DNA from: an uncultured Clostridia bacterium
Lineage (GTDB): Bacteria; Bacillota; Clostridia; Christensenellales; UBA1242
Reading direction: 5' to 3'
Length of the DNA stretch: 64,000 nt
Assembly: GCA_937893125.1 (NCBI GenBank)
Contig: CALBHW010000038.1
Coordinates: forward strand, 1 to 64,000
Both the position numbers and the translations under genes were made by a program. Shown here one piece after another: positions 26,157 through 38,500 of this stretch. The notes under the pieces were generated by a model, which was not told the origin of the DNA, did no database searches, and saw only the letters and a list, made by a program, of their open reading frames with translations. Numbering within the stretch: the first letter of the stretch is position 1; the number at the start of each line of letters is the position of its first letter.

Positions 26157-27266
26157 ATGAAAAAAATAATGCTTGTTTTTGGCACAAGACCAGAAGCAAT
26201 CAAAATGTGCCCTTTAGTTAAAGAGTTAAAGGAAAGAAAAAGTTTTCAAACGCTTGTTTGTGTGACTGGGCAACATAGAGAAATGTTGCACCAAGTCTTG
26301 GACGCGTTTAGTGTTGTGCCAGATTTTGATTTGGATATTATGAAAGACAAGCAAAATCTTTTTGACATAACAACAAATATTTTAGAAAAAATTAAAGCGG
26401 TTTTAGAAGATGTCAAACCTGACATTGTTCTAGTCCACGGCGACACATCGACGACCTTCGTGACGGCGCTTGCGTGTTTTTATCTTCACATTCCAGTTGG
26501 GCACGTCGAAGCGGGGCTACGCACATACAACTTAGACTCGCCTTGGCCAGAAGAGTTTAATAGGCAAGCGGTGAGTATTATTTCAAAATACAACTTTTGC
26601 CCAACCGTACTTTCAAAACAAAATTTGCTAAATGAAGGGAAAAACCCGACAACTTTGTATGTCACGGGAAACACCGCAATCGACGCTTTAAAAACGACGG
26701 TTAGGGAAAATTATCAAAACGAAAACCTTGATTGGGCAAGGGGAAGCAGACTTATTATGTTGACGGCGCATAGAAGAGAAAATATAGGAAAGCCTATGGA
26801 ACATATGTTTAAGGCAATAAAGCGAATTGTTGACGAGTACGAAGATGTTAAGGTTATTTATCCAATACATATGAACCCTGTTGTTCGCGAGATTGCAAAT
26901 AGAATTTTAGGGAACGAAAGTAGGGTTAGGATAATTGAACCGCTCGAAGTTGTCGATTTTCACAATTTTCTTGCAAGAAGTTATATGATTTTGACTGATA
27001 GTGGTGGCATTCAAGAAGAAGCGCCATCACTTGGGAAACCTGTTTTAGTTATGAGAGACACAACGGAAAGACCAGAAGGCATTAAGGCGGGGACATTAAA
27101 ACTTGTCGGGACGGAAGAAGAAAATATTTACAAAAATTTCAAACTTTTGCTTGACGATGAAAAGGAATACGCAAAAATGAGCAAGGCGCAAAATCCTTAC
27201 GGAGACGGAACTGCCTGCAAACAAATTGCCGACATTTTAGAAAAAAATATTGGAGAGAAAAAATGA
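26157..27266 (+). CDS. wecB: UDP-N-acetylglucosamine 2-epimerase (non-hydrolysing)
   Basis: 369-aa GT-B-fold enzyme interconverting UDP-GlcNAc and UDP-ManNAc, supplying ManNAc for surface polysaccharide. Recognisable stretches are LVFGTRPEAIKMCPL, VTGQHREML, VHGDTSTTF, VGHVEAGLRT, the catalytic-region LTAHRRENIG, LTDSGGIQEEAPSLGKPVLVMR and TERPEG. Length is typical. It starts 4 nt after the GT2 gene and overlaps the next gene by 4 nt (ATGA at 27263-27266). It shows that the glycan built here probably contains ManNAc or a derivative. Confidence 0.96.
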   Translation: MKKIMLVFGTRPEAIKMCPLVKELKERKSFQTLVCVTGQHREMLHQVLDAFSVVPDFDLDIMKDKQNLFDITTNILEKIKAVLEDVKPDIVLVHGDTSTTFVTALACFYLHIPVGHVEAGLRTYNLDSPWPEEFNRQAVSIISKYNFCPTVLSKQNLLNEGKNPTTLYVTGNTAIDALKTTVRENYQNENLDWARGSRLIMLTAHRRENIGKPMEHMFKAIKRIVDEYEDVKVIYPIHMNPVVREIANRILGNESRVRIIEPLEVVDFHNFLARSYMILTDSGGIQEEAPSLGKPVLVMRDTTERPEGIKAGTLKLVGTEEENIYKNFKLLLDDEKEYAKMSKAQNPYGDGTACKQIADILEKNIGEKK

Positions 27267-28021
27267 TACCAAAAATAATACACTATGTTTGGGTCGGCGG
27301 AAAGCCACTAACACCACTAGCAGAAAAATGTATAGAGAGTTGGAAAAAGTTTTGTCCTGACTACGAAATAAAAAGGTGGGACGAGACCACTTTTGATATA
27401 AATGAAAATGTCTATTGCAAGGAAGCGTACGAGTCCAAAAAATGGGCGTTTGTGTCCGACTACATTCGTTTAAAAGTTCTTTATGATTATGGCGGAATTT
27501 ATATGGACACCGATGTCGAAGTGACGAAGCCTTTGGATAAATATTTAGAGTATCACGCTTTTTCGGGGTTCGAAAGAGACGAGCTTATTCCGACTGGCAT
27601 AATCGGGGCGGAAAAAGGAAATCACTGGATTGAAGAAAACTTAAAAGTGTATGACAATAGACATTTTATTATAGGTAAGGACAAACTAGATTTAACCACA
27701 AATGTTTACTTTATTACAAATAAAACAAAAGAAATGTATCCAAATATTGAACTAAAAAATGACTTTTTAGACTTGGGCGATGTTGTTTTTTATCCGTCCG
27801 ACTATTTTTGCCCAATTGACTACGAAACAAAAATTTGCAATCTAACGAAAAATACTTGCACGATACATCATTTTTGTGGGTCGTGGATTGAACCGCCAAA
27901 AGGGTTTGCAAAATTTAAGTTTAAGATAAAATCACTTATCAAAAAGATTATTGGGAAGAAAAATGTTGAAAAAATAAAAAATCGTAGGAAGAAAAGAAGA
28001 GAGAAAAAGAAAAAAAATTAA
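27263..28021 (+). CDS. GT32-type (DXD sugar-binding) glycosyltransferase
   Basis: 252 aa. It starts with IPKIIHYVWVGGKPL and carries YEIKRWDE, FVSDYIRLKVLYDYGGIYMDTDVEV (the DXD metal/nucleotide site) and IHHFCGSW. These mark the Gly_transf_sug/capsular polysaccharide glycosyltransferase family (GT32-like, OCH1/TcdA-type fold). The C-terminal 40 residues are a very basic helix. It is translationally coupled to wecB. Confidence 0.9.
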   Translation: MIPKIIHYVWVGGKPLTPLAEKCIESWKKFCPDYEIKRWDETTFDINENVYCKEAYESKKWAFVSDYIRLKVLYDYGGIYMDTDVEVTKPLDKYLEYHAFSGFERDELIPTGIIGAEKGNHWIEENLKVYDNRHFIIGKDKLDLTTNVYFITNKTKEMYPNIELKNDFLDLGDVVFYPSDYFCPIDYETKICNLTKNTCTIHHFCGSWIEPPKGFAKFKFKIKSLIKKIIGKKNVEKIKNRRKKRREKKKKN

Positions 28022-28140
28022 GTAGCCTATTGAAAAAATCTTTTATTTATAAAATGGCTTTAAAAAAAGGCAAGTCTAAAATCTTTAGACAAGCATAAAA
28101 AACAATTTTTATGACTTTAAAACAAAAAAAGAAGAAAACT

Positions 28141-29859
28141 ATGACAAGAACGCAAAATATAAAGAAAAATTTAATATTTAATGTTATAAGATATGCAACA
28201 AATATTTTGTTGCAATTTGTTTTGCGTACCGTTCTCATCTATTATATGGGGGCGGAATATTTGGGCTTAAACGGTCTTTTTACTAACATTTTTTCGTTTT
28301 TGAACCTTGCCGAACTTGGCATTGGGGGCGCTATTGTATTTAGTATGTACAAGCCAATCGCGGAAAATGACATTGAAAAAGTTAAAGCCTTGCAAAATCT
28401 ATACAAAAAGTTTTACATTATAATTGCTATTGTTGTAGGCGTCTTAGGTGCCGTGCTTACGCCTTTTATAAAATATTTTATGAATGGTGGCGTCGAAGCA
28501 GATATAAACATTTATATTCTTTATGTTATGTATCTTGCCTACACGCTTGTAGGGTATTTTTCGGCACACAAAAGGTCGCTTTTATTTGCCTACCAAAGAA
28601 ACGACATCGAAAACAAAATAAAAACAGTTTGTTCATTTTTAATGGTTGGAATACAAATTGCAATTTTGATTTTAACTAGAAATTACTATTTCTATTTTTC
28701 GGTAAGTATATTGTTTGCGCTCGTGGAAGGAATTTCCGTGCAAATTGTTGCAAATAAATTGTATCCCGAAATAAACGGTAAAGCGGAAAAGCTCGACGAC
28801 CTTACAAAAAAGGAAATTACAAAAAATGTTACGGCGCTAAGCCTACATAAAGTCGGCAAAGCGGTCGTGTTTTCAACGGACAACATTCTTGTTTCGACTT
28901 TTTTAGGGCTTGCAATTCTCGGCGTGTACACAAATTATAGTTTGATTATAACTACTCTAACGATGATTTCGCAAATGATTTATAATGCGATAACGGCAAG
29001 TGCGGGAGATTTGATTGCGAGTTCTAGCACGGAATATGTGTATGAAAGATACAAAAAAACAAATTTTATTTTTTCATATTATAGCGGAATGACAACGATT
29101 TGCCTGGTGACTCTTTTTCAGCCTTTCATTGCAAAATGGACGGGAGACGCTAGTTACTTGCTCGACTTTTCAACCGTGTTACTTCTTTGCGTTAGTTATT
29201 ATTTGACGGGAATGAGAACGGGCGTGTGGGTATACAAAGACGCCGCAGGATTATTTGATCAAGATAAATGGAAGCCTATCGCGGAAGCACTAGTTAACCT
29301 TGTAGTGTCAGTTGGTCTAGCGTATGTTATGGGAATAAACGGCATTGTTATCGGCACAATCGTGAGTACGCTCGTCGCGCCTTTTTGGGTCGAACCATAT
29401 GTATTGTACAAGTACTATTTCAAAAAAAGCACGAAACCATTTTTCCTTCGATACGCGCTCGATGTTGTGATTACTTTAGTTTGCGGAGTCGCAACCTACT
29501 TTATTTGTTCCTTTATCCCAACGCCAAACATTTTACTACTTGCGGTTAAATTTGTAGTTTGCTTTGTGCTTGCAAATGTCCTGCTTATTTTAGCCTATTT
29601 GCCAACGGGCGATATGAAAAATACTTTTCAAATTGTAAAATCTTTGTTTAATAGAAAAACAAAAGTAAAAAGAAATAACAACGACATTTCGCAAAACGAC
29701 GACTTGCCAAATCAGATAGCGGACAACCAAGAAAAGGATAGTTCGAAAAATGAAGAGACGGACAACATTGACATTTCAAATAAAGTGAAAACGGTCGACC
29801 AACAAATAGACGACTTGCAAAATGAAAAGACTGACGAGCAACGAACTGATGAATCATAA
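28141..29859 (+). CDS. Polysaccharide flippase (Wzx/MATE-like, MVF superfamily)
   Basis: 572 aa with about 12-14 hydrophobic helices, which fits a lipid-linked oligosaccharide translocase. N-terminal LRTVLIYYMGAEYLGLNGLFTNIFSFLNLAELGIGGA is characteristic of Wzx-type exporters. The last 70 residues are hydrophilic and rich in Asn, Asp, Gln and Glu, an unusual low-complexity cytoplasmic tail. Start choice is uncertain: the ATG at 28141 has a weak GAAGA before it, while an in-frame ATG at 28111 has none. It closes the second polysaccharide block. Confidence 0.87.
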   Translation: MTRTQNIKKNLIFNVIRYATNILLQFVLRTVLIYYMGAEYLGLNGLFTNIFSFLNLAELGIGGAIVFSMYKPIAENDIEKVKALQNLYKKFYIIIAIVVGVLGAVLTPFIKYFMNGGVEADINIYILYVMYLAYTLVGYFSAHKRSLLFAYQRNDIENKIKTVCSFLMVGIQIAILILTRNYYFYFSVSILFALVEGISVQIVANKLYPEINGKAEKLDDLTKKEITKNVTALSLHKVGKAVVFSTDNILVSTFLGLAILGVYTNYSLIITTLTMISQMIYNAITASAGDLIASSSTEYVYERYKKTNFIFSYYSGMTTICLVTLFQPFIAKWTGDASYLLDFSTVLLLCVSYYLTGMRTGVWVYKDAAGLFDQDKWKPIAEALVNLVVSVGLAYVMGINGIVIGTIVSTLVAPFWVEPYVLYKYYFKKSTKPFFLRYALDVVITLVCGVATYFICSFIPTPNILLLAVKFVVCFVLANVLLILAYLPTGDMKNTFQIVKSLFNRKTKVKRNNNDISQNDDLPNQIADNQEKDSSKNEETDNIDISNKVKTVDQQIDDLQNEKTDEQRTDES

Positions 29860-29941
29860 AATCAAAAAATAGACATTTCGCGAAACTAATAAAAGTTTAT
29901 GTACGAAAAAATATAACTAAGTTTAAAAAAGATAGTTAAAT

Positions 29942-29967
29942 AAGCCACGGATATTCCGTGGCTTTTT
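29942..29967 (+). terminator. Terminator of the second polysaccharide block
   Basis: AAGCCACGG and CCGTGGCTT form a perfect 9-bp stem around ATATT, followed by a short T run. Confidence 0.85.
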
Positions 29968-30025
29968 ATCTAATGATGTTTATAGTTTTCCCTATTCTAA
30001 CAATAAAGTATTGTCTTATGATATT

Positions 30026-31795
30026 TTAAAAATGACTTTTGTTTTTTAGCTTTTTAGTAACATTTACTTTTTTTGTCGAAAAAAAGTCTTTTATGTCGAA
30101 AGGCTGAGACATAATTTCTTTAAAGTTTGCGAGTTTTTCGTCGTCAATTCTTTCAAAAATTGGTGTAATTGTGCCTATTTTGTGACCTTTTTTGATGTTA
30201 TATTCGCTTGCCTTTTCCCACATATTAGGAGAAGTAACATCGCCACCGAGTCCTAATTGCTCCGCCCACAATTTTTGCGTTTTATTTGGAATAATTGGGC
30301 TTGCGCAAATGCACAAACTTGCGCAAAGGTTAAGTGCAAGACATAGAACTTTTTTTGCTTCTTCTTGTTTTTCCGCTTTCATAAGCGCCCAAGGAGCCGA
30401 TTTTTCGACATAGCCATTCCCGATGACGGCGTAGTTCATAATAAGTTTATATGCGTCCCTTAGTTCCGCCTTGTCAAACGCGTCCGCAATTTTTTGTGGC
30501 ATAGTTTTTATAGCGTCAATAATTTCAAGGTCGAGTGCGTTTTTCTCGTATTCACTTTCAGGGTCAAAATCGTTCACGCTATTAAAGTAACTTTTAAGCA
30601 TATTCAAACTTCTATTAAATAGGTTACCAAATTTGCCAACGAGTTCACTATTAGTGTTGTTTTTGTAATCTTCCCACTTGTAGTCCGTGTCGCGATTTTC
30701 TGGAATAATGGTCGTAAGATATGCTCTAAGCGTGTCGATGTCTATCTTGTCGTCGTCATTTAGGAGCGCGTTACAAAACACGCCGATTTTCTTTGATTTA
30801 CTAAATTTTTGACCTTCATAGTTTAAGAAATTAAGTCCAACAACATTATATGGAAGGTTGTATTTGCCGTTTTCAAGTAACATTGTAGGGAAGAAAACTG
30901 TGTGGAATTGGATGTTGTCTTTCCCAACAAAATTGTAAATTTTGGCTGTTTTGTCGCACCACAAATCTTTGTATTTTTGTTCGCTAAGTTCTTTTGTGAT
31001 AGAAATGTAGCCGATTGGCGCGTCAAACCAAACATAGAAAACTTTGTCTTTGTACCCTTCAAGAGGAACAGGGAAGCCCCACTTGATGTCGCGCGAAATA
31101 CACCTATCTTTCAAGCCTTCTTGAATCCATTTTTTTGCTTCTGCGTAAACGTGAGGTCTAAAAATATCTTTCTTTTCTTCAACCCATTTTGATAATTTGT
31201 CTGTGCCTTTTGACAAGATTAAAAAGATGTGCTTTGATTTTTTAAGTTTAGCCTTTTCTCCACAAATTTTGCATCTTGCGTCAACTAGGTCGGTAGGGGA
31301 AAGCAGGCTGTCGCACTTTTCGCATTGGTCGCCACTTGCCCCCGTAAACCCACAGTGTGGGCAAGTCCCGACAACGTATCTATCAGGCAAAAACATTTTG
31401 TCTTTTTCGCAATAGTACATTTCGGTCTCGCCTTCATTTATGTAGCCGTTTTCGTAAAGAGTTTTGAAAAAATTGTCGGTGATTTCTTCGTGCGTTTTTG
31501 TGTGGGTGTTAGAATAAATATCGTAACTAATGCCTAGTTTTTCGTAAATTTTTTTGTGAATTTTGTGTAGTTCTTCCGTCAAAACTTCGACAGGAAGTCC
31601 AAGCTCTTGCGCGGTCATAAGGCTTGGCGTGCCGTGCATATCGCTCCCGCCGACATATGTTGTGTCGTATCCATAACTTCTACAAAATCTCGCAAAAATA
31701 TCGGCTGGCAAATGGCATCCGACAATGTGCCCAACGTGTGGAATGTTGTTGACATATGTTAGTGCCGATGTAATAAGTCTTTTTTCTTTTTTCAT
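30026..31795 (-). CDS. metG: Methionyl-tRNA synthetase
   Basis: 589-aa class I aminoacyl-tRNA synthetase charging tRNA-Met. The HIGH motif is HVGH (residues 20-23) and the KMSKS motif is KFSKS (residues 330-334). The zinc-knuckle insertion with four cysteine pairs (CPHC, CEKC, CKIC and the partner) places it in the zinc-containing MetRS branch. It ends after an anticodon-binding helical domain, without the extra C-terminal tRNA-binding (Trbp111-like) domain found in longer bacterial enzymes. The start overlaps the dtd stop by 4 nt, giving a dtd-metG operon. Confidence 0.95.
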   Translation of the reverse strand: MKKEKRLITSALTYVNNIPHVGHIVGCHLPADIFARFCRSYGYDTTYVGGSDMHGTPSLMTAQELGLPVEVLTEELHKIHKKIYEKLGISYDIYSNTHTKTHEEITDNFFKTLYENGYINEGETEMYYCEKDKMFLPDRYVVGTCPHCGFTGASGDQCEKCDSLLSPTDLVDARCKICGEKAKLKKSKHIFLILSKGTDKLSKWVEEKKDIFRPHVYAEAKKWIQEGLKDRCISRDIKWGFPVPLEGYKDKVFYVWFDAPIGYISITKELSEQKYKDLWCDKTAKIYNFVGKDNIQFHTVFFPTMLLENGKYNLPYNVVGLNFLNYEGQKFSKSKKIGVFCNALLNDDDKIDIDTLRAYLTTIIPENRDTDYKWEDYKNNTNSELVGKFGNLFNRSLNMLKSYFNSVNDFDPESEYEKNALDLEIIDAIKTMPQKIADAFDKAELRDAYKLIMNYAVIGNGYVEKSAPWALMKAEKQEEAKKVLCLALNLCASLCICASPIIPNKTQKLWAEQLGLGGDVTSPNMWEKASEYNIKKGHKIGTITPIFERIDDEKLANFKEIMSQPFDIKDFFSTKKVNVTKKLKNKSHF

Positions 31796-32247
31796 TTTAA
31801 ATTCTCCGTATCAATAATTAAAGTTACAGGTCCGTCGTTAGTGACAGTGACCTTCATATCTGCTCTAAATTTGCCGTGCTGAATTATTGAAAAAGTGTTT
31901 TCAGCCCCGCAAAAATCAATAAATTTTTCATACAATTTTTCCGCCCCTTGCGGAGGCATACTCTCTAAAAAGTCAGGTCTAAAACCGTGTGATGCGTTGC
32001 CATAAAGAGTGAAATTGCTAATGACAAGAAGCCCCGCACCAACCGCTTTTGGCGAAAGGTTCATTTTCTCATTCTTGTCCTCAAAAATGCGTAGCCCGCA
32101 AATTTTTTTGGCAAGTTTCATAGCGTCTGTTTCGGTGTCTGTTTTTCTAACGCCCAAAAACACGACAAAACCGCGTTCAATTTTGCCGATAGTTTCCTTT
32201 GCTACTTCAACTCTTGCATCAAGCACTCTTTGAATAACCGCTCGCAC
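31792..32247 (-). CDS. dtd: D-aminoacyl-tRNA deacylase
   Basis: 151 aa. Dtd removes D-amino acids and glycine mischarged on tRNA, a chirality proofreading step. Recognisable elements are MRAVIQRVLDARVEV, GFVVFLGV, LRIFEDKNEKMN, SNFTLYG (usually SQFTLY, here Gln to Asn), RPDFL and the Gly-cisPro motif NDGPVT. The start is GTG, preceded by AAAAAAGGAG at 7 nt. It is translated just ahead of metG and overlaps it. A TATAAT box on the minus strand (32273-32278) is the likely -10 element; the -35 is weak. Confidence 0.94.
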   Translation of the reverse strand: MRAVIQRVLDARVEVAKETIGKIERGFVVFLGVRKTDTETDAMKLAKKICGLRIFEDKNEKMNLSPKAVGAGLLVISNFTLYGNASHGFRPDFLESMPPQGAEKLYEKFIDFCGAENTFSIIQHGKFRADMKVTVTNDGPVTLIIDTENLK

Positions 32248-32568
32248 GCCTTTTCTCCTTTTTTCAAGCCCTATTATATACTACTGTTACAAAAAAAACA
32301 AATAGAAATTGGTCTTTTAAAATAAAAGAAAAAGTTATCCACAAAAAGCCACTATTTTGTGAATAGTTTTAAATGAGTTTTTGCAAAAAGTTCAAAACAA
32401 AGTGCATTTTTTTATTTTGAAAGAAGGATAATATATTATATAATATATTTGTACTAAAATAACATTATTATATGGAAATGTTTGCTTTTTTATCATTTTG
32501 TAATTAGCGTTTACAAATTAGTGAACAAAATGTGTGTTATAAAAAAGTCTAAGGAAAGATTAGAAAAA
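32248..32568. promoter_or_regulatory. Divergent gap with DnaA box (32335-32343) and A/T palindrome
   Basis: A perfect TTATCCACA lies at 32335-32343. CACAAAA just after it can pair with TTTTGTG near 32364, so the box again sits in a hairpin arm. The self-complementary AATATATTATATAATATATT lies near 32430-32450, in the expected promoter region of the large lipoprotein gene. No gene is present. Confidence 0.5.
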
Positions 32569-35500
32569 ATGAAAAAAATATTTAAAAGTTTTTGCATTAT
32601 ATCCTTTATTTTAGTTGCGTCACTTGTGGGCGTCGCTTGCTCGTGCAGTGAGCCAAAATTAAACGATATTGAACTTTCAATTTCGGATAGTTACGCCATT
32701 TTTGTGGGCGGAAATAAGGGCTATGTCGTTGAAAAAAAGGAAAATGAAACACCAATTATTCCAATTGAAGTTACTATGAACCCCGACTCATTTTCAAAAG
32801 AAGATTTGACTTGGTCGAGTGCTTATACGGATGTTGCGACCGTTAACAATCGCGGGGTTGTGACTTGTAGGTGGCCTAGCGCAGAAGATAAAACGACCAC
32901 AATAACCGCAACATATAACAAAGGTGACAACCAAAAATCTACATCTATTTTGCTTACAGTCACATCAAAACAACTCCCTAAGTTTGAAAACAAAACCGCT
33001 ACAATAACCTACGCGGGACGCGACCTAAAAGATAATTTTAAAGTTTTAAATGGTGAAGAATATGTAAACGGTTTTTCCTATCATTATTTTGACCTTGAAA
33101 GCGGGCTTGAAGTGAATGAAATCCTTTCTTGTGGACGCTACCGCATTATTTTTTCTAGTGACGCGGACAACCTTGAATATGCAAGAATGACCGTCGAAGT
33201 GACGCCTTTTGTCTTAAATCTCACCGCAAAATCTGGAACAAGTACATATGGAAAGACGCTTGAAAATGGTTTTTATAATACTTATAACGACGAAATTATT
33301 TCAACCTACGGCGAAAATATTTTAGGTGGGGTTGGTGTAGACTCTAATGCGAGCCTAGGCAAAATGGTTTATGTAACAAACGCAACGCGATCCTCTCGTG
33401 TTGGGGGAGATTATTATACTGACATTGCCTACCACCTTGACAACGAAAATTACACGATTTTAGCTACGCGTTCAACATATGTTATTACAAAAAGAGCGGT
33501 CGTGATGCTTATTGAAAGCCAAACGAACTTGACATACGGCGACAAGGCGGTCGAAAAAATGTTTGTTTTGTACGACTATGACGAGTACAAGGCAAATAAC
33601 GACAGTTTGACGGGGCTTCAACCACTTGACAACTCAATTATAAATTACAAAAACGATGTCACAGCGCCAGCGTCCTACGAGTACACTCAAAACGGGCAAC
33701 CAAAAGCACTTAATGAATATGGATTTTTGGATGCGGGAAGTTACGAAATAGGATACACTAGTGTCGGCGTCGGGGTGAACCTTGCCGAAATCACGGTTAT
33801 TCTTCCTGGTCGACTTGTCATAAATAAAAAGCAAGCAACCATTGCGCCACACAATCTTAAAAAAGCGTACGGCACGGACGATATAGAAATTACATATGAC
33901 ACAAATGACATTTTAAAAAAGGAAGAAATTATCGATTTCCTTTATGTCGACTATAAAAGCAGTGTTTATGTGGGGAGCGAATTTGACCTTGGCATAAACA
34001 ACAGAAAAGCGCCAGCGGGCGTCTACAACTACGCGATTGACAACTTAAAAAACAAAAACTATACATTTGAACTCGACGAACGCGCGCAACCAACATACGC
34101 TGACGCTTCAACCCGTCTTGCGTTTACTGTCGAAAAATGTGACGTTGTTTTGAATTTCGCCGACCAAGAATTTGACTACGCAAAACCACAAAACGAGTCC
34201 GACCACACCGTGAGTTATTTCCCCGACCCATCGGCAGATTTTATTGTAAACCTTTCTTCAGTCTCAGTCGCGGGGACGGAAGTCGCGAACTTCAAGGGCG
34301 AAAATTTCGAAAGTTATGGCGCGGTTTTGCTCCCATCTGGTGACGAATTTTCATTCGGAATTAAACTTACTGACAATCCACATTCAACCCACTTTGTAGG
34401 GTATTTTGCGACGCTTGACAAGACAAAAATTTCCTTTACAAATGGAAGCGTGGACAATTACAACATCACCCTTCCTGATTTTGAAGTAAATTTAAACAAG
34501 GTCGTTATCACAATCACACCAAACGCGACCGAGCGCGAATCTTTTAAAATTTACGACGCGATTGCGGGGACGGACGCCACAATTTCAAACTTTTTGTCGA
34601 AATTTGTCTTATCAAATGGTGACGACATTTCAGAATATTTAAACTCTGACAGCGAAGTCTTGTCCCTTAAAACTATTGACGACAAATATTATTTTACGGG
34701 TGACGACAACACCGAAAAAAGGGTCGACAAAATAAAAGACGCGGGAAAATATAGGGTTTTACTTTCGTCAAATATGAGTTTTCTTCAAGGAAAAGAATTC
34801 GTTGATTTTATACTCGACGACTCAAAATTGTACTATTTTACAATTGAAAAAATGGACATAATCATTAGACCTGACGCGGGGCAAGCAAAGGTCTATTGTG
34901 ACACTGAGCCAGCCCTACTTTACACGGAAGATTCGTCTACAATTGTTCCTGCTAGCGAAGACAGTTTGATAAAAACGGGCGCTCTTGAAAGAGAAAAAGG
35001 CGAAGATGTGGGTAGGTACCAAATTTCGCTTGGAACTCTTAGTTACGGCTCAAATTATCTTTTGAAACTAAACGAAACAAAAGAATATTTTGAAATCACG
35101 ACAAGAAAAGTTACCGTCAAACCATATTCTTATACTGTTACTTACGGCGATAGAAAACAACAAAACATTGCCTATAACTCATATGTCGAAGGCTCTTATG
35201 ATGAAAATCTTTTTGTTAGACCTACCTTTACGGGCGAGTTTAAGTTGCAATTTAATGGGACAGACATCGCAAAAATTAACGGACTTTATCCAGTTACGGT
35301 CGACACAAAAGGGAATGCTCTTCCATACACGATTGCACAAGGCACTTTTGGACTTTCAAACACCAACTATGAACTCGTTTTTGATAAAACAGCGACTTAT
35401 ATGGTCGAGCAAAGAGAACTCAACATTGACTTAGTTGCCAGTTTGTATGATGACAAAACAAAAGAGCCTGAAACGGGCATTTTACTAAATTATGCGCTTT

Positions 35501-38500
35501 CAACACCGCTTGCGGATAGTGCCGAGAAACTAGAAATTAAAGCAAAAGAGTACGCAAAAGGAACTGACACATATTATATTGAGGACCTGTCAAAACTTGA
35601 CATTTTGCTCACCGTTAGTGGCGTTGACATCAAAAGTTGCTATAAAATTACCTTAGGGCAAAATGTTGTTTATACAATAGACAAAGAAATTATTGATTTT
35701 AGGATTATTTTGAAGGAAAATCCGCTCAATCAATCAATTGAAACAACTTTCGACGGCACGAGCAAGGAAAGCCTTTTTGAACTCACGATTGCGACGAAAG
35801 ATTACGAATTTGCAAGTGACGACGACGGAAATTCGTCAAAATATAGCCTTGTTTTCACCAATTCTTCCGTGAAAACATCAACTCCAACAAATGTAGGTAG
35901 TTTTACTGTTGGTGTCGAACTTTTAACTGGCGACCAAATCGTTGTTAAAAGAAAAGGCTCGGAAACGCCAATTGTTTTTACTTCTTTTAATAAGGTCGAA
36001 AATAACTATGTTGCTACCCTTTCTCAAAAAGGATTTTTGACGATAAACAAAGCGCAAATTACGGTTGACGAAAGTTTGCTTGCCTTTGAAAGAGACATAA
36101 TGTTTTCTGACACATTAGGCAAATTACCAAATATTTTGACAAAAAATGACGGAAAAAGTGTTTTTTCGGGCGTAAATGGCACGGAAATAACCCTTAAAAA
36201 GTTTGACGGCGGGCGAAATTATGAATTTAGGCACGCGCCAACATCTATTGAAATGTTATCTGCTAACACCACTCACCTTATAACCGTAACAGTCACTGTT
36301 GCGGGAACGGACGGGAACGCAGACCTAAATTACGAACCATTAACTGTCGATGTGCCTTTAAATGTTCTTCCAAAAGAAGTTACGCTTTCAAATAGTGATG
36401 TCACATTAAATTGTGACCAAGGCGAAGATTTGACTTACGACGGCTTATCAAAATCTTTCTCACTTTACATTGATTCCGATTTAAAAAATTATCATTTTGA
36501 GTACAGTTATGTAAAACTTCTTGTTACATACGACAAGTCTGTCGCGGGAAAAATTCAAAAGTTTGTTTATGACGGCGCGACCGTCAAGCCTGTTATGAAT
36601 GGTGACGAAATTGTCTTTTCTACAATTGAAGATTTGGGACGAACAAAACAACTTTCAATTGAGCGAGTAAACTATAACGCCCGCGAATATATTGTTTTAA
36701 ATACGGGTGCGTCAACTCTCGACGCTTATTTAACAAGTGATACATCGACCACTCAAAACGCGGGATTTTATATTTGTGTTGCAAGCGTCGTCGCGGACAA
36801 GAATTACACGCTTAAATTCGAAGGCGGGCTTGAAACATTCCAACAAGTGAAATTTTCTAGATTTTTTGAGATAAAAAGGTCGGAAAATGTCGAAATAAGT
36901 AGTTGGAAACAAGATTTTTACTACGAAACGGTCTTTAATGTTACATTGCCTGAGAATTTGCCTTTTGAATTTGTAATGGACCCAGACTACAAATCAAGTG
37001 CCGTTTTTTCGACCAGTGCCGAGGACGCTTGGGCGGAGAAAAACTATATGCTCGATGTCGGGAATTACACAATAACTCTAACAATTGACGAAGAAAATTG
37101 CTATTTTACGACCGAACTTGGCTTTAATGTTATTGCGCGCGAAGCAAAGGTGTATTTTCCAGAAGGCGACAATAGTTACGAATATCAAGTTGTTGACGGA
37201 AAAGAAGTTGCTATTGATTCTTTCCTTCGCGGGGTGTACGCAACTTTTGTAAAGGGCGGGGTCGAAAACAAAGTTATGTATATTGACGATTCCGAAAAAC
37301 GCTTTACATTTACCTTTTATAGCGTCGCTGACGAAGACAATGCTCTACCTAGCGCACCTTCCGCAATTGGCGAATATTTTGTTATTGGAACATATGATTC
37401 GGACAACTTCTATGGCGAGACAAAATACAATTATAAGATAACGAAAAAGCGTTTTACGGGCGTCATAAATGCGACCGATAGGCTCGTCGATTACAACCCA
37501 GACTACACCGCAAAAGAGTTAAAATCTATCATTCAAAGTATGCTTATTTGTGATATGTCGCTTGTTCAAGAAGTCAAAATTAGAGATGTTTTGGGAGATA
37601 GAATACTTGATTTTGACACAGAAGATTGGGTTAGCGAATTCGTCGACTGCGCGTCTCCAAAGAAAATAAAATTTATCATAATTTTTAAAGACCCAACAAT
37701 TGCAAATAGAGAAGATGTGGGTGCTGAACTAACATTCAAAAAAATAAGCATAACAAGCGACCTTTTGTCCCCAGCGGACGACGATGCGTCTTACACTTAT
37801 TCGGGGAATGCGGTGTATAAGGAACTTAATTTCCGCGGGGCGTCCCTTGCGCCAAACAAAAAAGGCGGGACGGAAGAGAGTATCCTTGACGGACAATACA
37901 CTATTATTTACGGCAAGAAAAAGGGAACAGAGTATGATACAAGTTATGTCACTGTAAACGACCGCTTAGGCAACTTGATTTTTGTTTTAAAATACAATTA
38001 TTATGTCGAAAACGCGTTGGGCGAGTTCGAAAAAATGGATGGCATTTTCCCAATTTCGCCAAATGTCGTGCAAGTGGACGGCGAAAGAGTGATAAAGAGT
38101 TATAAGGTCGAATATTTTATCGAAAGTTCGGGCTCAAATTATTTGACGAGCGTTTCTTTAAAAGAAAGGACATTTATAATTGCAAAAACGACCGACCTTG
38201 GCATTTTTGTCAAAAATTATTCGACAACTTACACGGGGTCAGACCTTTCAAATCTCTTTAATGAGTCGCTCATTGAAGTGACAAATTCGCTTGGAAAACC
38301 AGTCAATTTTAGGTTGTTTAAAAAGACAAATGACTTATCAACGGGCGTTTACAACGAAAACAACGGAATTTGCCTTGTTTATTCAATCAAAAAAGACGGC
38401 TATGAAATGGCGCGAATTGTGGACGCGGGCGAGTATAGAATAAGGGTTGCGCTGATGTATTTCTCGACCTTTAAACCACAAAACTATTTTGGGTCACTAA

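Noticed and set aside
16057..29859. One continuous polysaccharide operon
   Set aside because: Terminators, opposite-strand genes and unrelated functions (rubrerythrin, phage-like module) split it into two blocks.
29860..32300. T-box or SAM riboswitch for metG
   Set aside because: metG is coupled to dtd, and the leader before dtd is short with no such structure.
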